Counted from the first letter of the stretch, positions 54,098-63,795 are shown. The stretch is DNA of 64,000 bases from Geothrix oryzae (GCF_030295385.1 NZ_AP027079.1:1674001-1738000); one strand, 5' to 3'. Notes: generated by a model not told the origin, from the letters alone. Numbers and translations are program-made.

Positions 54098-56644
54098 CTA
54101 TAACTTGAAGATGTTCACTTCCCGGTTGAGCATGTGGACCTGCACGCCCAGCTGCTCCACCGCCCCGCTGGAGGCCTCGATGGCGCGCTCGCTCTCCACG
54201 GCCTTGCCCAGCACCCGGTTCATGGTCTCCTTCAGCGACAGGACATGGTCCTCCTGCCGCGCCAGGATCTCGTGGAGGCTGCTGGCGAGGGCGCGGACCT
54301 GCTCTGTGGCCCGGGCGATCTCGTCGCTGCCGGTGCTCTGCTCCTTGGTGGAGTCGCGCACCACGCTGGTGGCCTGCTGGACATTCATGGCCAGGGAGAG
54401 GATGTAGTTGCTGGTCTGCTGCTGTTCGGCGATGACCGAGCGGATGGTTTCCACCTGGTTGTGGATGTTGCGGTTGGCCTCGTGGATGAGCGAAGCCTGG
54501 CCCGCCTGCTGCAGGGTCTCGTTGAGGATGCTCTCCACCACGCTGTCGGTCTCGCTGATGGACTCCAGGATGGCCTGCAGGGCCTCCTCGCTCTGCCCCA
54601 CGGACTCCGCCCCGTCCCGGACGGCGTCGAGCCCCAGTTCCACCTGCTGGTAGGCCTTCCGGATCTCGGCCTGGAGGGTGCCGATGATCTGCTGGATCTC
54701 CTGGGTGGAGCGGCCCGTCTGCTCAGCCAGCTGCTTGATCTCGTCCGCCACCACCGAGAAGCCCTTGGCCTGCCCGTCCCCGCCCGCATCGCCCTGGGAG
54801 GCGATGATGGCCGCGTTGAGCGCCAGCAGGTTGGTCTGCTGCGCGTGGTCTCCAATGTAGTCGAGGATCTTGGCGATGTCGGCCCCGAGCTGCAGCAGGG
54901 TCCGCGTGGTGCCGTGGAAGTCCTGGACGACCCGCTCGATGACCTGGATCTTCTCCCGGTTCCGTCCCACCAGCTCCATGCCGCGGGCGGCGTTGTGGAT
55001 CACCTTCTTGGTGTAGCGCTGGGCGATCTTCACGCTGTCGTCGATGGCGGAGGTGCTCTGCTCCAGGTTTTCGGCGAACTCCTTGGTGTGGATGGCGTGG
55101 CCCGCGAGGTGGTCCACATTCTTGCCCACATTCTTGATGGCGCTGTCGAAGTCGCGGATGGCCGAGGTGATGCCCTCCACCACCATCAGCAGCTCGTCCA
55201 TGCTCTGGTTGATCTGCTGCACGCTGGCGGCCATCTCCACGATGGTGGCGTTGGTGCTTTCGGAGGCCAGGCTGAGCTCCATCGAACTGGCGCTGATGCT
55301 GATGGAGGTATCCGTCAGCTCGTTGATCTCCTGGTGGAAGGATTCGATGAGCTCGCGCTGGCCGTGGCTGGACTGGCGGACGCCGTCCGCGGACTCCCGG
55401 ATGGCGCTGGAGGCCTTGGCCAGATCCCGACTTGCCGAGCGGATCTGCACCACCATGCCCCGGAGGCTGCCGACCATGCGGCCGAAGCCCTGGCTGAGGG
55501 CCGCCACCTCGTCGTCGCTGTACACCGCCTCCAGGCTGTCGATGTGGCCTTCGCCCACCTGTCGGGCGTTGCGGCTCAGCAGCAGCAGCGGCTGCTGGAC
55601 ATCGCGCAGGATCAGCTGGATGAAGTAGATCAGGAAGATGGAGGACAGCACGAGGATGGCGAGGTTGGGCCGCAGGGCCTTCCAGACCGCGTCGGCATAC
55701 TCGGCCTCGGGAATCACGGCCCTCAGCTCGGACCCGTCCGGCAGGGGCTGGACCACCAGAATGTCGCCGGCGCCGGCGATGCGGGTGCGGGAGCCGAGCA
55801 CGGCGCCGCCCCGGCTGGCCGGCAACCGGAGGGACACGCCCCCGCCCGCGCCCAGCTTCAGGGTTCCCAGGAAGGCCTGGAGATCCTCGGGGGTGGTGTT
55901 CATCTCCTGGACGAAGGCCACGGAATCGGCTAGGTTCACCAGCTCGTTTTTTGCGTAACTGGTGACTTTGGTTCGGATGGAAGACTGGAGAGTAAGGCCG
56001 GACACCAGGATGGACAGGAGGACCACCCCGCCCGTCATCGCCATGATGCCGAAGCCGAACTTGGCCCGCAGGCTGGTGGAGAACCGCGCCAGCGATTCGT
56101 TGAACCCGGGCTCCCGCGCCAGCAGCTGGTAGACCTTCATCAGGTTCTGCTTGGCGAGGAAATACTGGCTGATGGCCGCCAGGGCGGCCATCACCACGAA
56201 CATCAGCATGATGAGGAAGCTGACCCAGATGCTCTGTCCGAGGTAGAGCTTCACCCACAGGTAGGCGCCCACGCTGATGCAGGCCGCGAGGTAGAAGAAC
56301 AGCAGGGACGAGGTCTGGGGGAACCGGGTCAGCGGGCGGTAGAGCTCGGGGCTGAGGGGCCCGTCGGCAAGGGACCGGCGGAGGTGCTCGATCTGGAGAT
56401 AGGACCCCCCGATGGCCAGGGCGAGCAGCCCCAGGGCCCCGACCCCTCCCAGGAGGGAGAACCGGAAGTCCGGAAGCGAGGCGAAGAGGAACAGGAGCCC
56501 GATGGTGAACCCGAGGAACCAGATGAGCCCGGTGGCCAGGCGCAGTCGGGTGACGACCAGCGCGCGCACGGAGGCACTGAGCTGAACGGGGGTCTCCGTC
56601 CTGAGCTCAGGCCGGGGTCCAGAGATGGAATCGTGCCGCACCAT
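54098..56644 (-). CDS. Methyl-accepting chemotaxis protein with six membrane spans
   Basis: An 848-residue chemoreceptor. Four spans occur within residues about 38-165, a fifth near 200-220, then an extracytoplasmic stretch to about 325 and a sixth span (LAILVLSSIFLIYFIQLIL) followed by HAMP. The signalling tip is IGDHAQQTNLLALNAAIIASQG..GQAKGFSVVADEIKQLAEQTGRS, a diverged form of the usual hairpin with a Gly-Asp insertion after IIAS. No CheR-tether pentapeptide ends the protein. The ATG at 56644 overlaps rsmD by 38 nt; V24 (GTG, 56641) is another option. It should work with the CheA and CheW upstream. Confidence 0.9.
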   Translation of the reverse strand: MVRHDSISGPRPELRTETPVQLSASVRALVVTRLRLATGLIWFLGFTIGLLFLFASLPDFRFSLLGGVGALGLLALAIGGSYLQIEHLRRSLADGPLSPELYRPLTRFPQTSSLLFFYLAACISVGAYLWVKLYLGQSIWVSFLIMLMFVVMAALAAISQYFLAKQNLMKVYQLLAREPGFNESLARFSTSLRAKFGFGIMAMTGGVVLLSILVSGLTLQSSIRTKVTSYAKNELVNLADSVAFVQEMNTTPEDLQAFLGTLKLGAGGGVSLRLPASRGGAVLGSRTRIAGAGDILVVQPLPDGSELRAVIPEAEYADAVWKALRPNLAILVLSSIFLIYFIQLILRDVQQPLLLLSRNARQVGEGHIDSLEAVYSDDEVAALSQGFGRMVGSLRGMVVQIRSASRDLAKASSAIRESADGVRQSSHGQRELIESFHQEINELTDTSISISASSMELSLASESTNATIVEMAASVQQINQSMDELLMVVEGITSAIRDFDSAIKNVGKNVDHLAGHAIHTKEFAENLEQSTSAIDDSVKIAQRYTKKVIHNAARGMELVGRNREKIQVIERVVQDFHGTTRTLLQLGADIAKILDYIGDHAQQTNLLALNAAIIASQGDAGGDGQAKGFSVVADEIKQLAEQTGRSTQEIQQIIGTLQAEIRKAYQQVELGLDAVRDGAESVGQSEEALQAILESISETDSVVESILNETLQQAGQASLIHEANRNIHNQVETIRSVIAEQQQTSNYILSLAMNVQQATSVVRDSTKEQSTGSDEIARATEQVRALASSLHEILARQEDHVLSLKETMNRVLGKAVESERAIEASSGAVEQLGVQVHMLNREVNIFKL

Positions 56645-57137
56645 ACTCGCGTGTTTCGGCCAGAGCCCACCCTGTCTGTAATTCCAACATGGTCTGCCGG
56701 TCCGTTTCAAAGACCAGGACCCCGTCCGGGGCCATCCAGCCCCTCAACCGGCCTGCCATCCGACCCCAGAGGGCCGAGGCCTGATCGTAGGGCGGATCCA
56801 GGAAAATCACGGCCTGCCCGGTGAAAGCGGCCTCCGGAAGGCGCTGAAGGTCCGTCCGCAGCGGTTTGACCTCGGTACCTCCGGCATTGCGGAGCAGGCA
56901 GGACCAGCCAGGATCGGCGGCTTCCACGCAGGTGACGGGCGCATAGCCTCGGGAATGGGCTTCCAGGCCCACGGCCCCGGTCCCCGCACAGAGATCCAGG
57001 AAGGGGCCGGACGGCCACCGCTGGAGGATGGAGAACAGCGCCTCCCGCGCCCGGTCCGAGGTGGGCCGCACGCGCAGGTCGACCGGCGGCGGGGCCGTCA
57101 GGCGTCGCCCCTTCAGGGTTCCGGCGATGATCCGCAC
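56607..57137 (-). CDS. rsmD: 16S rRNA (guanine(966)-N(2))-methyltransferase RsmD
   Basis: A 176-residue SAM-dependent methyltransferase. MRIIAGTLKGRRL, RPTSDRAREALFSIL, FLDLCAGTGAVGLEA (SAM motif I) and FLDPPYDQ (catalytic DPPY in place of NPPY) identify RsmD. It is placed between fabH (16 nt) and the MCP (overlap), which is an odd location for an rRNA modifier and suggests a mixed transcript. Confidence 0.93.
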   Translation of the reverse strand: MRIIAGTLKGRRLTAPPPVDLRVRPTSDRAREALFSILQRWPSGPFLDLCAGTGAVGLEAHSRGYAPVTCVEAADPGWSCLLRNAGGTEVKPLRTDLQRLPEAAFTGQAVIFLDPPYDQASALWGRMAGRLRGWMAPDGVLVFETDRQTMLELQTGWALAETREYGAARFHLWTPA

Positions 57138-57153
57138 GGCCCCGGGCGCCGGC

Positions 57154-58185
57154 TCAGTAGGCCCAGCGCAGGAGCGTCGAACCCCAGGTGAAGCCGGCGC
57201 CGAAGGCCGACAGCACCACCAGGTCGCCCTTGGCCACGCGCTTCTCCTCCACCGCCTGATGCAGGGCCGTGGGGATGGTCGCCGTGGTGGTGTTGGCGTA
57301 GCGGTCGATGTTCACCATCATGCGGGCGGGATCCAGCTCCAGCCGCTTGGCGGCGGCATCCATGATGCGGATGTTGGCCTGGTGCGGGACGAAGAGCTTG
57401 AGCTCGTCGCCGCGGAAGCCGTTCCGGTCCATCAGCAGCCTGCTGTTGTCGGCCATCTCGCGTACGGCGTTCTTGAAGACCTCGCTCCCGGCCTGGTGGA
57501 TGTAGTGCTCCTTCGCGGCCACGGTCTCGGCCGAGGCGGGCTTCAGGGAACCGCCGGCGGGCATGTAGAGGAAACAGCCGCCCGAGCCGTCCACCTTGTG
57601 CTCGAAGTCGAGGATGCCCAGGCCCTCCTCCACCCGCTCGACGATGACGGCGCCCGCGCCATCACCGAACAGCACGGAGGTAGCCCGATCCTCCAGGTTG
57701 ATGATGGTGGACATGATGTCCACGCCCACCACGCCCACCCGGCGGACGCCACCCGCGGCCACGAGGCTGGAGGCCGTGGTGAGGGCGTAGAGGAAGCCCG
57801 AGCAGGCGGCGTTCAGGTCAAAGCCGAAAGCATTGGTCGCGCCCACCATGTCCTGGATGCGACAGGCCGTGGCCGGGAACAGGGTGTCGGGGGTCACGGT
57901 GGTGACCAGGATCAGATCCAGTTCCGTGGCCTTGATGCCGCGGTTGTCCAGGGCCATCTGGAGGGCCGGGGCCCCCAGCTGCGAGGCGCCGGTGCCAGGC
58001 TCCACCCAGCGGCGTTCCCGGATGCCGGTGCGGGTCCGGATCCACTCGTCGTTGGTCTCCATGATCTTGGAGAGATCGTCGTTGGTGACCACCCTTGGGG
58101 GAAAACATTGCCCAGTAGCAGTGATTCCAACGGGGGCGGCAAGGCGACGGTTCAAAGGAGCCTCCGATGACGAAACAGCCATCAT
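57154..58185 (-). CDS. fabH: Beta-ketoacyl-ACP synthase III
   Basis: Starts fatty acid chains by condensing acetyl-CoA with malonyl-ACP. The triad is complete: Cys C128 in NAACSGFLY, His in VPHQANIRI and Asn in YANTTTATIP. TRTGIRERRW and FGDGAGAVIVE are also typical. From the ATG at 58185 the protein has 343 residues, a little long. The ATGs at 58185 and 58182 have no ribosome site, while TTG at 58155 has GGAGG 4 nt upstream and would give 333 residues, so the true start may be that TTG. It lies between cheW and rsmD, apart from other fab genes. Confidence 0.93.
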   Translation of the reverse strand: MMAVSSSEAPLNRRLAAPVGITATGQCFPPRVVTNDDLSKIMETNDEWIRTRTGIRERRWVEPGTGASQLGAPALQMALDNRGIKATELDLILVTTVTPDTLFPATACRIQDMVGATNAFGFDLNAACSGFLYALTTASSLVAAGGVRRVGVVGVDIMSTIINLEDRATSVLFGDGAGAVIVERVEEGLGILDFEHKVDGSGGCFLYMPAGGSLKPASAETVAAKEHYIHQAGSEVFKNAVREMADNSRLLMDRNGFRGDELKLFVPHQANIRIMDAAAKRLELDPARMMVNIDRYANTTTATIPTALHQAVEEKRVAKGDLVVLSAFGAGFTWGSTLLRWAY

Positions 58186-58225
58186 CGCACGGACGGCCCC
58201 GCTCGTCAGCGCCTGTCAGTGCCCG

Positions 58226-58657
58226 TCAGCGCTCGGCGCGGAGGCGGTGCAGCAGCGCCAGCAGCCGATCCACATCCAGCAAGGGCAGGTCGCGTCCCTC
58301 CAGGCTGCACACCCCGGCGGTGAAGGCGCTGCAGGGATCCTCCTCGGACGAGGAACGCCAGCCCTCCTCCGGGGGGTCCAGCGTTCCGAACAGCCGCTCG
58401 AGGGGCACGCCCAGCCTCCGCCGGAAGACCGCCACCGCCGTGATGTCTCCGCCGGCCTCGGCGCAGTCCGGAAGGTCCTTCCAGGCCAGCACGGGCAGGA
58501 ATTCGCCCTGGTGGATCACCACGCCCTGGATGCCCGGGGGGCCACCGGGGAGCCGGGTCACGGGCGCCGGGGCCACCACCTCCCAGAGGTCGGCGACGGA
58601 GAGCAGCATGTCCCGGCCCGCGGCCCGGACATGGAGAAGGGAGGAGTGCTCAGACAC
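58226..58657 (-). CDS. cheW: CheW-like chemosensory coupling protein
   Basis: A 143-residue single CheW domain (LLHVRAAGRDMLLSVADLWEVVAPAPVTRLPGGPPGIQGVVIHQGEFLPVLAW, and LPLLDVDRLLALL at the end). It links the receptor to CheA. It is diverged: the central part has an Arg-rich loop (FRRRLGVPLERLFGTLD). The GTG at 58657 overlaps the cheA stop by 8 nt. The name rests on fold and context. Confidence 0.82.
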   Translation of the reverse strand: MSEHSSLLHVRAAGRDMLLSVADLWEVVAPAPVTRLPGGPPGIQGVVIHQGEFLPVLAWKDLPDCAEAGGDITAVAVFRRRLGVPLERLFGTLDPPEEGWRSSSEEDPCSAFTAGVCSLEGRDLPLLDVDRLLALLHRLRAER

Positions 58658-60680
58658 GGGCCACCCGCCGCATGAGGGAATCCATGGCCAAGCCCATGAC
58701 GGCCTCCGGGTCCAGCACCCACAAGATGCCCTCGCCCTGGAGGCTGCCGCCCATGATCCCCTGGGCATGGGCCAGTTCCGGCAGGCTGCGCAGCAGGAGC
58801 TCCGTGCGGCCAGCCACTTCGTCCACCCCCAGGGCGATCTCCACCCCGTTGGCGGAGGAGGCGCCCTGCTGGCGGAGCACCACCACGAGGCGCTGGCCCG
58901 TGGAGGGCTCGGGCTGGGCCAGACAGGCCTGCAGGGATTCCATCGGCAGCTTCATGCCCAGCACCTCCACCCGGTCGCCCCCGTGGAGGGGGACTGGGCT
59001 GGCCTGGACGCGGACCACGCTGCCCAGCGGGATCCCAAAGGTCTGCCCGCCGCTGCGGACCTTCAGGCAGCTGATCACGGCACGGGATAGCGGGAGGGTC
59101 AGGCGGACCAGGCTGCCGCGTCTGGGCTCGCTGGAGATCTGGATCTCCCCGCCCAGGCCCTCGATCTCGGCCCGGACCACATCCATCCCGACGCCGCGGC
59201 CCGAGATCTCCGAGGCCTGCTCCTGGGTGGAGAACCCCGGCTCGAGGGTCAGGCGGTGCAGGCGCTCGGGGGTGTGGACCTGCCCCTCCTTGAGCAGCCC
59301 CATGGCGATGCCGCGAGCCTCGATGCGGGCCAGGTCGAAGCCGCGTCCGTCGTCCCGGAGGTCGAAGCGCAGGTTCCGCCCCCGCTGGGAGGCCGAGATC
59401 CTCAGGGACCCGCTTTCGCTCTTGCCCTGGGCCGCCCGCTCCGAAGGGGTCTCCAGGCCGTGGTCGAGGGAATTGCGGATCAGGTGCAGGAAGGGTTCCG
59501 TGAGGCGTCCGAGCAGGTTGCGCTCCAGCTCGAGATCCCCGCCATAGAAGGCCAGCCGGACGGGCTTGCCCGTATCCCGGCTGAGGGTCTTCACCATGGG
59601 CTCGATGCGGGAGAAGAGGCTCTCCACCTTCACCATGCGCATCTGGAGCAGGGATTTCTGGACTTCCAGGAGCCCGGCCTCCATTTCCCCCATGATCCCC
59701 AGGGGACGCTCCCGATCCGCGCCGCTGCCCTGGCGCATGATCTGGCTGACGGAATCCCGCAGCTGCGCCACCTCCATGAGGCGGGCCTCCAGGGCCTCCA
59801 CCCGCTGCGCCGGGAGCCTCAGCACCTCCATGTCCGGGATCGGGGGCGCCGAGGGCATCGGCTCCGGCCCCGATTCGACGGGCGGAGGTTCCGGGGCCGG
59901 AGCGGCTGCGGCGGCCCGGACGCTGGCCGGCACCCGCTCGGGGTCGGCCAGCCGCCGGGTGCCGATGAACTCCTCGGCCGGGATGCCCAGGGCCTGGTCC
60001 TCGACGGAGGGCGCGGCGACCAGCAGCAGGAAGGCCAGCCCCTCCCTTCCTTCCGGCACCTCCCAGGGCAGCGTGGAAATGAGCTCGCCGCTGGCCGCCG
60101 CCGCCTCGCTCAGCGCCCGCAGGCGCTCGTCGAAGGTGGCGAAGTCCAGGCAGACGGCGAGGCTGTGGATCGGCGTACCGGCCAGCAGCACGGCCGTCAC
60201 CCGGGTGCGCTCATAGTCCGACAGGCCCTTCAGGACCTCGGGCGGCAGGTCCAGCAGGGAGGTCAGATCCTGGGTCCCGCCTTCCGAGGGGCGCGCCAGG
60301 GCCTCCAGTTCACCCAGCTGCCGCCGGAGCCCGCGCAGGTAGTCCTCGGGCTCCGGCCGCCCGCGCCGGAGCCCGGCCAGGCCGGACTCCAGGGCCTGGA
60401 TGCCCGATTCGAGCGTCTCGATCAGGGAATCCGTGGACCGGAGGCGGCCCTTGCGCATCAGGTCGAAAATGTCTTCCATGCGATGGGCGGCCCGGCTGAA
60501 GCTTGGGAAACCCAGCATCCCGGCCATGCCCTTGAGCGTGTGGGTCGTCCGGAACAGGGCATTGACCGAGGTCTGCACCACATGCGGCGGCTGGGGGGTC
60601 TTCAGCGTACCGAGGGTCTTCCGGGCCTGCGCGAACAGGTCCTCCCACTCTGCCCAGACATCGTCGAAGGATGGATCCAA
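58650..60680 (-). CDS. cheA: Chemotaxis-type histidine kinase CheA
   Basis: A 676-residue CheA. Hpt domain with phosphorylated H47 (FRTTHTLKGMAGMLG), then a region about 145-250 with a LPPEVLKGLSDYERTRV and STLPWEVPEG pattern seen in some FrzE-like CheAs instead of a CheY-binding P2. After a Pro/Ala linker come a dimerisation helix pair (about 310-385), the ATPase domain (HLIRNSLDHGLE, DDGRGFD, GRGVGMDVV) and a CheW-like domain (about 540-676). TTG at 60680 is chosen because AGGAG lies 6 nt before it. No receiver domain is fused and no cheY, cheR or cheB is nearby. Confidence 0.92.
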   Translation of the reverse strand: MDPSFDDVWAEWEDLFAQARKTLGTLKTPQPPHVVQTSVNALFRTTHTLKGMAGMLGFPSFSRAAHRMEDIFDLMRKGRLRSTDSLIETLESGIQALESGLAGLRRGRPEPEDYLRGLRRQLGELEALARPSEGGTQDLTSLLDLPPEVLKGLSDYERTRVTAVLLAGTPIHSLAVCLDFATFDERLRALSEAAAASGELISTLPWEVPEGREGLAFLLLVAAPSVEDQALGIPAEEFIGTRRLADPERVPASVRAAAAAPAPEPPPVESGPEPMPSAPPIPDMEVLRLPAQRVEALEARLMEVAQLRDSVSQIMRQGSGADRERPLGIMGEMEAGLLEVQKSLLQMRMVKVESLFSRIEPMVKTLSRDTGKPVRLAFYGGDLELERNLLGRLTEPFLHLIRNSLDHGLETPSERAAQGKSESGSLRISASQRGRNLRFDLRDDGRGFDLARIEARGIAMGLLKEGQVHTPERLHRLTLEPGFSTQEQASEISGRGVGMDVVRAEIEGLGGEIQISSEPRRGSLVRLTLPLSRAVISCLKVRSGGQTFGIPLGSVVRVQASPVPLHGGDRVEVLGMKLPMESLQACLAQPEPSTGQRLVVVLRQQGASSANGVEIALGVDEVAGRTELLLRSLPELAHAQGIMGGSLQGEGILWVLDPEAVMGLAMDSLMRRVARV

Positions 60681-60803
60681 ACGCAACTCCTGACACCCCG
60701 ATTCGGCACCGGGCCGCCGAATCTGGAATCTGGTCGGGATGGCCCGATCCGCCTTCCCGGATCTTCTCGTGATCCCGGTCCGCGACCATCCGATACTGTC
60801 CGG

Positions 60804-61589
60804 ATGCGCACCCTCGCCGTTCTCCCCTCCCGCTTCCAGGCCTCCCGGTTCCCCGGGAAGCCCCTGGCCCCCATCGCCGGGAAGCCCATGATCCAGTGGG
60901 TTTTCGAGGCCGCCCAGCGGGCCGCCGGGGTGGACCGGGTGGTGGTGGCCACGGATGACGACCGCATCGCGGCGGCCGTGCGCGGCTTCGGGGGGGAGGC
61001 CGTGATGACGGACCCTGCCCTGCCCTCCGGCACGGACCGCACGGCGGCGGCCCTGGAGGCCCTCGGCGAGCCCTTCGATTGCGTGCTGAACATCCAGGGC
61101 GACGAGCCCGCCATGCACCCCGACACCGTCGCCGCAGTGGTGGCCCTCATGCGCGCCCAGCCGGACCTGCCCATGGGCACCGCCGCCTGCCCCTTCGCCC
61201 ACGCGGACGACCTGTTCAACCCCAATGCAGTGAAGGTGGTGGTGGACGACCGCCAGCGGGCCCTCTACTTCAGCCGCAGCCCCATTCCCTACCTGCGCCA
61301 TTCCTCGATCTTCGAGGCGGACTTCCGGCCCTGGCTGAAGCCGGACCAGCTGCGCCACTTCAAGCGGCACCTGGGGCTCTACGCCTACCGGCCCGACGCC
61401 CTGCGGGCCTTCACGGCCCTGCCGCCCCACCCCCTCGAGCAGCTGGAGATGCTGGAGCAGCTCCGGGCCCTGGCCGCCGGCATCCCCATCGGCGTGGCCC
61501 AGACGCCTTTCCTGAGCCTGGGCGTGGATGTCCTCAGCGATGTGGCCGCCGTGGAAGCCCTGCTCCGGGAGCGGGGCCTCGCGCGCTAG
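60804..61589 (+). CDS. kdsB: 3-deoxy-manno-octulosonate cytidylyltransferase
   Basis: A 261-residue CMP-Kdo synthetase, activating Kdo for LPS core assembly. LPSRFQASRFPGKPLAPIAGKPMI is the CTP-binding block. ATDDDRI, NIQGDEP and YFSRSPIPY, with GLYAYRPDAL, complete the family pattern. It shows that the cell makes LPS and so has an outer membrane. The ATG at 60804 is divergent from cheA with a 123-nt gap that could hold both promoters; I see no clear hexamers there. Confidence 0.95.
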   Translation: MRTLAVLPSRFQASRFPGKPLAPIAGKPMIQWVFEAAQRAAGVDRVVVATDDDRIAAAVRGFGGEAVMTDPALPSGTDRTAAALEALGEPFDCVLNIQGDEPAMHPDTVAAVVALMRAQPDLPMGTAACPFAHADDLFNPNAVKVVVDDRQRALYFSRSPIPYLRHSSIFEADFRPWLKPDQLRHFKRHLGLYAYRPDALRAFTALPPHPLEQLEMLEQLRALAAGIPIGVAQTPFLSLGVDVLSDVAAVEALLRERGLAR

Positions 61590-61652
61590 CCGGTCCAGAC
61601 GCGCTAGACTCGAAAGCCGGGACGCGTGCCCGTTCCTTGCCAGGAGAAGCCT

Positions 61653-62621
61653 GTGAGCCACCATAAAGTCGTCGTCGTCGGAACCGGCCCCGCCGGCTAC
61701 ACCGCCGCCCTCTACGCCTCCCGCGCCAACCTCGCCCCCCTGGTGTTCGAAGGCGCCCAGCCCGGTGGCCAGCTCACCATCACCACCGAAGTCGAGAACT
61801 TCCCCGGCTTCCGCCAGGGCATCGCCGGTCCGGCCCTGATGGACGAGATGCGCGAGCAGGTCCTCCGGTTCGGCACCACCATCAAGTCCGAGACCGTGCT
61901 GAAGGCCGACCTCCAGAGCCGCCCCTTCAAGCTCACCACCGACAAGGGGGACTACACGGCCGATGCCGTGATCATCGCCACGGGTGCCTCCGCCAAGTGG
62001 CTGGGCATCGGCAAGGACGAGGCCCTCTCCCGCTCCGGCGGCGGCGTCAGCGCCTGCGCCACCTGCGACGGTTTCTTCTTCCGCGGCAAGGAGATCGCCG
62101 TGGTCGGTGGCGGTGATACGGCCATCGAGGAGGCCACCTTCCTCACCAAGTTCGCCACCAAAGTCCACCTCATCCACCGCCGGGACAAGCTCCGCGCCTC
62201 CAAGGCCATGCAGGACCGCGCCCTCAAGAACGAGAAGATCCAGCCCCACTGGAACCAGACCGTGCTGGATGTGGTCACGGCCACCCACGAGACGCCCATG
62301 GGCGAGAAGGTGGAGAAGATCCGCGCCCTGAAGCTCAAGGACACCGCGAACGGCGCCGAGTCCGAACTCCCGGTCGAAGGGCTCTTCGTGGCCATCGGAC
62401 ACCAACCCAACACCGGCCTCTTCGCGGGCCAGCTGCCCATGGATGAGACCGGCTACCTCCAGGTGGAGAAGGGCTCCAGCCGCACCTCCATCCCCGGCGT
62501 CTTCGCCTGCGGCGATGTGCAGGACCATGTCTACCGCCAGGCCATCACGGCCGCCGGCAGCGGCTGCATGGCCGCCATCGACGCCGAACGCTGGCTGGTC
62601 GAGCAGGGTTTGGCCGAGTGA
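61653..62621 (+). CDS. trxB: Thioredoxin-disulfide reductase
   Basis: A 322-residue FAD/NADPH disulfide reductase. VVGTGPAGYTAALYASRA is the FAD motif, CATCDG the redox-active CxxC, VVGGGDTAIEEATFL the NADPH motif, and FACGDVQD the second FAD motif. It keeps thioredoxin reduced. GTG at 61653 has AGGAG at 6-7 nt and begins just before the FAD motif, so it is preferred over upstream in-frame codons. alr follows 12 nt later. Confidence 0.96.
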   Translation: MSHHKVVVVGTGPAGYTAALYASRANLAPLVFEGAQPGGQLTITTEVENFPGFRQGIAGPALMDEMREQVLRFGTTIKSETVLKADLQSRPFKLTTDKGDYTADAVIIATGASAKWLGIGKDEALSRSGGGVSACATCDGFFFRGKEIAVVGGGDTAIEEATFLTKFATKVHLIHRRDKLRASKAMQDRALKNEKIQPHWNQTVLDVVTATHETPMGEKVEKIRALKLKDTANGAESELPVEGLFVAIGHQPNTGLFAGQLPMDETGYLQVEKGSSRTSIPGVFACGDVQDHVYRQAITAAGSGCMAAIDAERWLVEQGLAE

Positions 62622-62633
62622 AGGCCCCCTGGC

Positions 62634-63773
62634 GTGAATGAACAGCACCTCGAACCCCTGAAGCCGCACCCGGAGGGGCGATCCCTCCGGGCCGAGGTGC
62701 ACCTGGGGCGCATCGCGCGGAACCTGGATCGCATCCGCTCTGCCTCCGGGGGCCGGGAGATCTGGGGCGTGGTGAAGGCCAATGCCTACGGCCATGGCGC
62801 CGTGCCCGTGGGCCGGGCCCTGGAGGAAGCGGGCGTCCACGGCCTCGCCGTCTCCAACCTGGAGGAGGGGCTTGAACTGCGCCAGGGCGGCATCGAATGC
62901 CCCATCCTCGTGCTGGGCGGCCTCCGGCCTGAGGCTCTCCCCGCCGCCAGCGCCGAGGCCCTCACCATCGCCGTGGTAGGACCCGAGCATCTGGCCGACT
63001 ATGCGCGGATCCTCCCCCAGCATCCGGTCCGGCTCCACCTGAAGCTGGATACAGGCATGGGGCGGTTCGGCCTGCTGCCTTCTGAGCTGGGGGACTGCCT
63101 GCCCGACCTGCGGCGGCTGGGCGCCTGGATCGAAGGCGTCATGGGCCACTTTGCCACGGCGGACGACCCGGACCAGGGCTTCGCCCACCGCCAGCGCCGG
63201 ATCTTCGATGCCTGCCTGGCACAGCTCGCGGACGCGGGTATCCATCCGGCCCAGCGTCACCATGGCAACAGCGATGCCTGCCTGCGTGGCCTGCTCGACC
63301 AGGACACCCATCTGCGGCCCGGCCTGGCCCTGTTCGGCCTCACCACGATTCCCGAGGGGCACGCCCTGGGGCTGGAACCCGCCCTGGAGCTGGTGGCGGA
63401 GGTGGCCCGGGTGAAGGCCATGCCCGCCGGCGCCACCGTGGGCTACGGCCGGACCTTCGTGGCTCCCCACCCCCTCCAGATCGCTACGCTGGCCTGCGGC
63501 TACGCCGACGGCTACCGGCGGGACCTCGGGAACCGGGCCATGGTGGGCTTCCAGGGGCGAACCTTCCCCGTGGTGGGCCGGGTCTCCATGGATTACCTCA
63601 CCGTGGCCCTGCCCCTGGATGTGCCCATCGCCCCCGGGGATCCCATGGTGCTCTACAGCGCCGACCCTTCCGCTCCCCACGGGCTGGAGCGCCTGGCCCA
63701 GACCCTCGGCACCATCCCCTACGAGCTGACCTGCGCCCTCCACCGCCGCATCACTCGTCGTTTTTTTCCCTAA
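62634..63773 (+). CDS. alr: Alanine racemase
   Basis: A 379-residue fold-type III PLP racemase producing D-Ala for peptidoglycan. K48 in WGVVKANAYGHG is the PLP lysine. GYGRTF holds the catalytic Tyr of the second base, and HLKLDTGMGRFG and CGYADGYRR are also typical. The GTG at 62634 is 12 nt after trxB and has no good ribosome site, so translation may be coupled. The gene ends with a T-run (TTTTTTT at 63763-63769) inside the coding end. Confidence 0.95.
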   Translation: MNEQHLEPLKPHPEGRSLRAEVHLGRIARNLDRIRSASGGREIWGVVKANAYGHGAVPVGRALEEAGVHGLAVSNLEEGLELRQGGIECPILVLGGLRPEALPAASAEALTIAVVGPEHLADYARILPQHPVRLHLKLDTGMGRFGLLPSELGDCLPDLRRLGAWIEGVMGHFATADDPDQGFAHRQRRIFDACLAQLADAGIHPAQRHHGNSDACLRGLLDQDTHLRPGLALFGLTTIPEGHALGLEPALELVAEVARVKAMPAGATVGYGRTFVAPHPLQIATLACGYADGYRRDLGNRAMVGFQGRTFPVVGRVSMDYLTVALPLDVPIAPGDPMVLYSADPSAPHGLERLAQTLGTIPYELTCALHRRITRRFFP

Positions 63774-63795
63774 TCGATCGATGAACTGCACTACC

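Noticed and set aside
54134-55933. A 599-residue plus-strand frame
   Set aside because: Antisense of the MCP, made of Leu/Asp/Gly repeats as expected from a heptad-rich coding strand.
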